Positions 5,426 to 9,981 of a stretch of DNA of 9,981 bases are shown here, in pieces. The position numbers and the translations under genes are program-made. Each line of letters starts with the position of its first letter. Positions within the stretch are counted from its first letter, which is position 1. Source of the DNA: Candidatus Brocadiales bacterium (GTDB lineage: Bacteria; Planctomycetota; Brocadiia; Brocadiales; Bathyanammoxibiaceae). Where the stretch lies: the NCBI GenBank assembly GCA_030586765.1, contig JAUQZZ010000068.1, forward strand, positions 1-9,981, given 5' to 3'. Below the pieces are notes generated by a model. That model worked only from the letters and a program-made list of their open reading frames with translations. It was not told the origin of the DNA and did not search any database.

Positions 5426-7275
5426 GAGCAGGCAGCCTCCTGGAAGCTGGGGGAACGAGGGCAGGCGCCGCAATCAGGACATTCCCCTGTGAAACAATCG
5501 GGTGTGGTTATCCCACTTAAGGCCCTGGCCCTCTCAGATTTCAAGAATTCCTTGTTCACACCGACACTTATATGGTCCCACGGGAATTTTTCTTCTTCAT
5601 CTCTCTCTCGATAAAGGTAAAAGTTCATATCAATCCCTGTATCTTCAAAGGCCTTAAGCCACTTCTGGAAGTCAAAGCATTCCTCCCAGGAGTCAAACTT
5701 GCAGCCCAACTCCCATGCCCTTCGGACGACCTGGCCCAGTCTCCTATCCCCACGGGAGAAAACTCCTTCCAATACACTACGCTCTAGATTATGGAACTTT
5801 AGCTTGATACGAGGGTGTCTTATCCTGGCCTTTAGCCTATGTCTTATGGCCCTCATCCTCTCCAGGGAGACCATGGGTTCCCACTGAAAGGGTGTATGGG
5901 CCTTGGGGACAAAGGGAGCCACGGTGATATTGACATTACCTGGAGCGCCATCTATCTCCCTTCTTATATTGGATACCTTATAAGACAGGTCTGCTATGGA
6001 GTCTATGTCCTCATCCCTTTCCCCAGGGAGGCCAATCATAAAGTATAGTTTTATCAGACGCCATCCCAGCCTGAAGGCCTCCTTTACCCCTTTATAAAGG
6101 TCTTCATCCTTTATATCCTTGCTGATGATTTTTCTCAGCCTTTCGCTAGCGGCCTCAGGGGCTAAGGTAAGGCCAGACTTGCGTACGGAGCTTAGAAAAG
6201 GGGGCAGACGCTGGAGCATGTCCGATACCCTCAGAGAGGGTAGCGAGATGTTTACCTTCCTGGGATTAAATCTCCTCTGGAGTTGGAAGAGCAAGTCCTC
6301 AAGCCTCGGGTAGTCACTAATGGACAGGGCTGTCAGGGATATTTCCTCCTGACCTGTATTTTCATAACACCTCTCTGCCAGCTTTATAAGGGTCTCTACA
6401 GAGCGTAGTCTGGTGGGGCGTTTTAACATGCCAGCCTGACAAAAGCGGCAGCCCTGGGTGCATCCCCTCATCACCTCCAGGGTTATTCGGTCGTGCACTG
6501 TCTTTATAAAGGGCACTATCGGCCTTTCAGGAAAATAGGCCTTGTCCAGATTCTTCACCACGGCAGACCTCAAGACCTCAGGGGCCCAGGCCTCTTTTGG
6601 ATGGATTCCTTTTATTGTACCCTCCGGGTGGTAACTTACCTGATAGAGGCCAGGGGCGTAGAAACTCCTTTGCCCTCTTACCAGGGAGATAACTTTCTCC
6701 TTTCTGGATAGGCCCTTTGTCTTGAGTTCTTTGAGGCGAGCGACCAGATAAGCCATGGTCTCTTCACCATCGCCCAGGAGGAAGATGTCAATAAAATCAG
6801 CCATGGGTTCAGGGGAAAGGGCCCCTGGCCCACCAGCGATTACAATAGGGTCTTCCTCACCTCTCTCCTCTCTGGTGAGAGGTATACCTGAGAGGTTCAG
6901 CATATTGAGGACGTTGGTATAGGACATCTCGTACTGGAGAGAAAAACCCACTACATCGAAGGCCCTTATGGGTGTAAAACTTTCCAGACTGTAGAGAGGC
7001 ACCCCCTGGGCCCTCATAAGCCCTTCCATATCGGGCCACGGGGCAAAGACCCTTTCACAGGCCACCCCATCAATGGAGTTTACCAGGCCGTAGAGGAGCT
7101 GTATCCCCAGGTGGGACATGCCTACCTCATAAGTATCAGGGAACGCCAGGGCTACAGTAAGCCCTGTCTCTTTAGGGTCTTTTGTGATGGAATTCCATTC
7201 CTGCCCTATATATCTCCCAGGTGTCTCCACCAGGGGCAGGAGTTTCTCCGTAACTAGTTCCCTTAGCTCCTTCAT
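5416..7275 (-). CDS. TIGR03960-type radical SAM protein (annotated as B12-binding family)
   Basis: This 619-residue protein belongs to a widespread radical SAM family of unknown reaction, generally named B12-binding radical SAM TIGR03960. The N-terminal half (about 40-190) is a Rossmann-like domain of the cobalamin-binding type with VAGGPGA-like loops (146-152, IAGGPGA). The canonical D-x-H-x-x-G cobalamin histidine motif is not seen; only MSHLG (53-57) resembles it. The radical SAM domain begins near 255 with the 4Fe-4S motif C272-x3-C276-x2-C279 in MRGCTQGCRFCQAG. The C-terminus holds the family's DHISVGVNKEFL stretch and a Cys cluster, C594, C599, C602, C605, then C616 and C618, which could hold a second metal site. 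Start ATG 7275 has only a weak AGAAAG upstream. The frequent partner domain (DUF2344) is neither fused nor downstream: folK follows, overlapping by 10 bp. A role in RNA or cofactor modification is a guess. Confidence 0.9.
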   Translation of the reverse strand: MKELRELVTEKLLPLVETPGRYIGQEWNSITKDPKETGLTVALAFPDTYEVGMSHLGIQLLYGLVNSIDGVACERVFAPWPDMEGLMRAQGVPLYSLESFTPIRAFDVVGFSLQYEMSYTNVLNMLNLSGIPLTREERGEEDPIVIAGGPGALSPEPMADFIDIFLLGDGEETMAYLVARLKELKTKGLSRKEKVISLVRGQRSFYAPGLYQVSYHPEGTIKGIHPKEAWAPEVLRSAVVKNLDKAYFPERPIVPFIKTVHDRITLEVMRGCTQGCRFCQAGMLKRPTRLRSVETLIKLAERCYENTGQEEISLTALSISDYPRLEDLLFQLQRRFNPRKVNISLPSLRVSDMLQRLPPFLSSVRKSGLTLAPEAASERLRKIISKDIKDEDLYKGVKEAFRLGWRLIKLYFMIGLPGERDEDIDSIADLSYKVSNIRREIDGAPGNVNITVAPFVPKAHTPFQWEPMVSLERMRAIRHRLKARIRHPRIKLKFHNLERSVLEGVFSRGDRRLGQVVRRAWELGCKFDSWEECFDFQKWLKAFEDTGIDMNFYLYRERDEEEKFPWDHISVGVNKEFLKSERARALSGITTPDCFTGECPDCGACPRSPSFQEAACSCP

Positions 7276-7307
7276 ATCTTTCTAAACCTCTGAGAAGTCG
7301 TTTTACC

Positions 7308-7366
7308 AGGATAGGCGGGGCTTTCTAGCACCGCTTAATGCGGCCCTGGAAAGGGCCGCCTATCCT
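7308..7366. repeat. 59-nt imperfect hairpin between rodA and the radical SAM gene
   Basis: The outer arms AGGATAGGCGG (7308-7318) and CCGCCTATCCT (7356-7366) pair perfectly over 11 bp. Inside, CTTTCTAG (7321-7328) pairs with CTGGAAAG (7346-7353) with one G-U wobble, and CCGC/GCGG (7331-7334/7340-7343) close a TTAAT loop. No U run follows on the minus strand, so a terminator is less likely than a dispersed palindromic repeat or an mRNA-stability element separating rodA from the downstream genes. The rest of this 112-bp gap holds no gene. Confidence 0.7.
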
Positions 7367-7387
7367 CTTTGGTCTCCTTTTAAAATA

Positions 7388-8488
7388 TCAAGAAAAGTCT
7401 TCTCTGGCCAGCACTACCTTACTTCTCAGGCCTACATTTATGATGAGGGAGAGGGCAATAAAGGAGGTTATTAAGGAGGAGCCGCCGTAACTCACGAAGG
7501 GCAAGTTAACCCCTGTGATAGGTACTACTCCTAAGGCCATGGCTATATTTATCAGTGCCTGGGAGGAAAACATGGCTACAAGTCCTACGAGTATTAATCG
7601 TCCCACGGGTTCCCTGGTCTTCCTGGCTATCCCCAGCGTCCCGGTAAGGAAGGTTAGGAAGAGGGCCAACACCAGTAGGGTACGCAGAAAGCCCCATTCC
7701 TCTGCTATCACAGGGAATATGAAATCTGTATGAGGTTCAGGTAGTATATTCAGTTGAGTCTGCACACCTTTGCCCCATCCTTGACCAAAGACGCCTCCAG
7801 AACCAATGGCGATAAGTGACTGGAACCTGTGATAAGCGGCCCCAAAGTCTTCTGCATCACTAGGCCATAAGAATCCAATAATCCTGGCCTTCTGGTAGTC
7901 CTTCAATAAAAAGAACCACAGTAGGGGCAGAGAGGCCAGGCCCATAGGTATTAAGGCCATGAGATGCACCATCCTTGCCCCGGTAATAAATACCATAGTA
8001 AAGAAAATAGGCAGAAGAATCAACCCTGTGCCCAGGTCTGGTTCCTTGAAGATGAGGGCCATAGGTAAAAGGGTGAAGGCCAGGGAAACCATCAGGATAC
8101 GGAAGCTCTTATAGTTGTTTTTATACATCAAATATCTGGCCAGCGCAAGTACAAGGATTATCTTCATAAACTCAGCGGGTTGTATGGAAAAAAACCCCAG
8201 GTCAAACCACCTGCGACTGCCCCTGATAGAGCTACCCACAAAAAGGACCGCTATCAGGACCCCTATCCAGAGGATGTAGAGCCAGTAGGCATGCCTTACT
8301 ATACGCAGATAATCATATCTAAGGAGGAGGAAGAAGAGCCCCATCCCCACGCCCATCCATATCAGTTGCCTGAAGGCAAGGGCCTTAGAGGAGGCACTCC
8401 AGACAAAAAAGAAGCTGATAGCCAGTAGCCCGCACACGGAGGAGAAGACCAGCCAGTCAAACCCCCTAAAAAATCTCTTATTGGACAA
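7388..8488 (-). CDS. rodA: RodA, SEDS-family peptidoglycan glycosyltransferase
   Basis: RodA polymerises lipid II into glycan strands in the inner membrane as part of the Rod elongation machine, working with a class B PBP (PBP2), MreB, MreC and MreD. At 366 residues with about ten hydrophobic helices the length fits. Diagnostic motifs are KEPDLGTGLI (148-157), the catalytic loop LPEPHTDFIFPVIAEE (249-264) with the essential Asp D255, and the SEDS signature GVVPITGVNLPFVSYGGSS near the C-terminus. GSSIRGSRRWFDLGFFSIQP (85-104) resembles RodA more than FtsW. The start is TTG at 8486-8488, backed by AGAGGTG at 8497-8503, 8 nt away, and no upstream ATG, GTG or TTG in frame was found. It would be the first gene of the block down to the nitrilase. 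Its usual neighbours mrdA and mreBCD are absent; a repeat-rich gap and a foreign-looking gene lie upstream instead. Confidence 0.96.
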   Translation of the reverse strand: MSNKRFFRGFDWLVFSSVCGLLAISFFFVWSASSKALAFRQLIWMGVGMGLFFLLLRYDYLRIVRHAYWLYILWIGVLIAVLFVGSSIRGSRRWFDLGFFSIQPAEFMKIILVLALARYLMYKNNYKSFRILMVSLAFTLLPMALIFKEPDLGTGLILLPIFFTMVFITGARMVHLMALIPMGLASLPLLWFFLLKDYQKARIIGFLWPSDAEDFGAAYHRFQSLIAIGSGGVFGQGWGKGVQTQLNILPEPHTDFIFPVIAEEWGFLRTLLVLALFLTFLTGTLGIARKTREPVGRLILVGLVAMFSSQALINIAMALGVVPITGVNLPFVSYGGSSLITSFIALSLIINVGLRSKVVLAREDFS

Positions 8489-8496
8489 TTTTACAA

Positions 8497-8503
8497 CACC
8501 TCT
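8497..8503 (-). promoter_or_regulatory. Ribosome binding site that decides the rodA TTG start
   Basis: The minus strand reads AGAGGTG, 8 nt before TTG 8488. With this start about ten cytoplasmic residues precede the first membrane helix, as in other RodA proteins. Confidence 0.65.
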
Positions 8504-8530
8504 GGGAAAGGCATATTTTTGTAAAACCTT

Positions 8531-8597
8531 GTCATGCTGAGCGAAGTAGCCGCACCCTTTATGGGTGCGTATAACGCAGGCTAAAGCCTGCGGCTAC
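8531..8597. repeat. Three-way-junction palindromic repeat (REP-like)
   Basis: Outer arms GTAGCC (8546-8551) and GGCTAC (8592-8597) enclose two complete hairpins: GCACCC-TTTAT-GGGTGC (8552-8568) and GCAGGC-TAAA-GCCTGC (8576-8591). These are joined by GTATAAC. The block is preceded by GTCATGCTGAGCGAAG (8531-8546), a phrase I recall, without being able to check, as a dispersed intergenic repeat in several bacterial phyla. The design suggests a mobile, non-coding palindromic element. The perfect pairing of all three stems makes chance unlikely. Confidence 0.75.
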
Positions 8598-8620
8598 CCT
8601 TAACGCCTAAGGTCCACCTT

Positions 8621-8659
8621 GGCAGACTCTACCCAACTTCATGGACAGTGGACTCTGCC
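8621..8659. repeat. Diverged GGCAGA/TCTGCC palindromic repeat, copy 1
   Basis: Arms GGCAGA (8621-8626) and TCTGCC (8654-8659) are complementary. The interior contains ACTTCATGGACAG (8637-8649), which recurs as ACTTCATGGTACAG next to copy 2, marking the two as related units. GACTCT also occurs twice inside (8625-8630 and 8651-8656). Confidence 0.5.
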
Positions 8660-8682
8660 TAACTAAGAAATCAAAAATTGTA

Positions 8683-8719
8683 GTGGCAGAGCTTGCTCTG
8701 CCTAACTTCATGGTACAGC
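8683..8719. repeat. GGCAGAGC/GCTCTGCC palindromic repeat, copy 2
   Basis: GGCAGAGC (8685-8692), TT and GCTCTGCC (8695-8702) form an almost perfect 18-bp palindrome, followed by TAACTTCATGGTACAG (8703-8718), shared with the copy 62 bp upstream. It ends 33 bp from the amidohydrolase stop and may double as a transcript end for it, although no U run follows on the minus strand. The interval 8489-8752 contains no credible gene. Confidence 0.6.
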
Positions 8720-8752
8720 TATAGGGTGCGCCAAGACTCTACATTATTGCTC

Positions 8753-9937
8753 TCAGTTGAGATTGTATATCCGGACGGCATTCTCCCGGCCGATCTTCGC
8801 GGCGAGTACGGGAGGTAGCTGGTCAAGGATCCGCCACGTCTCCTCGAACGATTGGGGTGCCTGCCTCGACTGGCCAGGAATCCCGAAGAACTCGTCCGTT
8901 CCAATTACGAACCTGTCGGGAAACTCCTCGAAGAAGGCCCGCCACTCTGGGCGTATCTGCCACCCCTCGTCAACGATACGGTTCCGCATGGGGCTGCGGT
9001 CCATGGCGAACAGACGCTCCTCTACACGCAGGGCCAGATAGAGGTTGGGATGGGTCTGGAGAAGCCGCCTGAGGAGCTTGACCGTCATCTGTCCTGTGTT
9101 GTCCCAACCGATGTGCTGCCAGACAATCCTGGCCTTACGGTTGTGCGTGAGGAGGCGTTCTAGCCCGGGGATGTTCGCCCGAAGGGTCGAGGGATTGTTC
9201 CCGCTGAAGCCTGCGGGTATCGGCACATCGGTCGGCACTGCCTCCATGTGGAGGTCAATGGGGACGTCGTGGCGCGCCGCAATGTCAGCGAGGAGCAGGA
9301 ACAACGGGTGGTCGGGCGAGGTCTCCTCGAAGGGATGATTGGCCTTGAATGAGAGATGAAGCGCTGTCATTTCTCCGAAGGCCTTGATGCCGAGGCGGAC
9401 GAGCCGCTCGGCCTCTGCTTCGAACCTGGCCTGTATCTCCTCCGTCACCGCCGACTCATTACATTCGTGTATCATCGGGTTGAGGACATCTCCCCCCGCA
9501 GCGACGAGGAAACGGTCCGGATGGCGGCTTGCGACCCCTAGGAGATTCTGTACCTCGTTGAGGTCAACGTTGTCACGGCTCCGCGGCGGTGGCATGATGA
9601 ACGCCTTGGCCACACCGTACTGGTCCATGTGGTCGAGAAGGTTCTGCGCCGCAGCCTCGTAGTCCGTGTCCCCTCTGCCACCTGCCTGACCACCCCCTGG
9701 CGGCCTGCGGCCTCCCGGTGGCTTGCGGCCTAGGGGTGGTTTTGGCCGGGCTTGCTCGGAGTGCCCTGGGACGATGCCTGGCCCTAGGCCTCCCCACAGA
9801 TGCGTGTGCACGTCGATGTAGCCAGGTGTATCAGATGATTTTGTTTCAGCAAGGGTGGCATGTTGACCCACAACCACACACACAAGAAGCAATAACGAGG
9901 TGAGGACCAGGGTTTGATAAGAAGCCTCTTGTTTCAT
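8753..9937 (-). CDS. Exported amidohydrolase-family (Amidohydro_2-like) metal-dependent hydrolase
   Basis: Members of this TIM-barrel family use one or two metal ions to hydrolyse or decarboxylate small molecules; the substrate here cannot be named. Residues 1-30 look like a Sec signal peptide, with a hydrophobic core at 9-24 and likely cleavage after ATLA. C20 lacks a lipobox, so it is probably periplasmic or secreted. The likely metal ligands are H44 and H46 (IDVHTHLWGG), E189 (KAFGEM), H230 (PIDLHME), H275 (IVWQH) and D348 (VIGTDEFF). Residues 66-83 form three Pro/Gly/Arg hexapeptide repeats inserted between the first strand and the next helix. Length is 394. ATG 9937 follows AGAGGG (9944-9949) by 6 nt. 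GC content and CGC/CGG, CTC/CTG codon use are far above the neighbouring genes, which points to horizontal transfer. A repeat-rich gap separates it from rodA. Confidence 0.9.
   Translation of the reverse strand: MKQEASYQTLVLTSLLLLVCVVVGQHATLAETKSSDTPGYIDVHTHLWGGLGPGIVPGHSEQARPKPPLGRKPPGGRRPPGGGQAGGRGDTDYEAAAQNLLDHMDQYGVAKAFIMPPPRSRDNVDLNEVQNLLGVASRHPDRFLVAAGGDVLNPMIHECNESAVTEEIQARFEAEAERLVRLGIKAFGEMTALHLSFKANHPFEETSPDHPLFLLLADIAARHDVPIDLHMEAVPTDVPIPAGFSGNNPSTLRANIPGLERLLTHNRKARIVWQHIGWDNTGQMTVKLLRRLLQTHPNLYLALRVEERLFAMDRSPMRNRIVDEGWQIRPEWRAFFEEFPDRFVIGTDEFFGIPGQSRQAPQSFEETWRILDQLPPVLAAKIGRENAVRIYNLN
9689..9742 (-). repeat. Three 18-bp in-frame tandem repeats encoding a Pro-Gly-Arg hexapeptide
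   Basis: Within the amidohydrolase gene, residues 66-83 read KPPLGR, KPPGGR, RPPGGG: three imperfect 18-nt units in a row. Such units can expand or contract by slippage without shifting the frame. The encoded stretch is a flexible, positively charged loop following the HTH metal motif, an unusual place for a disordered insert in this family. Confidence 0.7.
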
Positions 9938-9981
9938 ATTACGCCCTCTTTTCCATCTCGTGCGTGTAGTGGTTGAGTTGT

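Noticed and set aside
5426..5473. Longer start for folK, 16 codons upstream
   Set aside because: The added residues are only an out-of-frame reading of the radical SAM C-terminus, and AGGAGG at 5436-5441 points to ATG 5425.
8535..8585. Short plus-strand frame of 16 codons starting at ATG 8534
   Set aside because: It lies wholly inside the palindromic element, so its openness is a by-product of the repeat.
8531..8719. CRISPR array
   Set aside because: The repeats are palindromic, unequal in length and only two or three in number, without regular spacers or cas genes.
8852..9163. Several overlapping plus-strand frames within the amidohydrolase gene
   Set aside because: High GC content lowers stop-codon frequency in all frames; only the minus-strand frame has metal-binding motifs, a signal peptide and a ribosome binding site.

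Overview
The window looks like the chromosome of a Gram-negative, PTS-Ntr-bearing bacterium, plausibly Desulfobacterota- or Nitrospirota-like. The lipopolysaccharide-export permease implies an outer membrane. The core genes favour AGG/AGA arginine and ATA isoleucine codons, a habit often seen in thermophiles; the taxonomic guess is inference only. Nearly all genes lie on the minus strand, so transcription runs from high to low coordinates. Most of the region is housekeeping.

From the low end, the first block (1-1928, minus) is a compact nitrogen-type phosphotransferase operon. It holds a short ribosome hibernation factor (hpf, TTG start), EIIA-Ntr (ptsN), and an HPr-Enzyme I fusion that runs off the window at base 1. 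A near-consensus sigma-70 promoter (TTGACT, 17 bp, TAAAAT) sits just upstream of hpf. Together these proteins could form a whole relay from PEP to EI, HPr and EIIA-Ntr next to a ribosome-silencing factor, with no sugar permease in view.

Next is a stand-alone comF-type gene (2012-2758), then a 272-bp non-coding interval (2759-3030). That interval contains a 7-bp-spaced palindrome, a TATAAT box and a possible plus-strand 42-residue single-pass membrane protein. The possible small gene converges on the nitrilase gene, and a strong stem-loop covers the ends of both.

The second block (3031-8488, minus) is tightly packed: rodA, a TIGR03960-type radical SAM gene, folK, an lptG-like permease and a Nit1-like amidase. 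The last four are overlapping or within about 11 bp of each other and should be co-transcribed. They serve the cell envelope (RodA, LptG), folate synthesis (FolK), metabolite repair (nitrilase) and an uncharacterised radical SAM reaction. A 59-nt near-perfect hairpin separates rodA from the radical SAM gene.

Between rodA and the last gene (8489-8752) lies a repeat-rich, gene-free interval. It has a three-way-junction palindrome and two related GGCAGA/TCTGCC palindromes of the dispersed type. Beyond it (8753-9937, minus) is an exported amidohydrolase whose GC content and codon use are clearly higher and different from the rest. It looks like an accessory, probably transferred gene. No tRNA, rRNA, CRISPR array, transposase or phage gene was seen.
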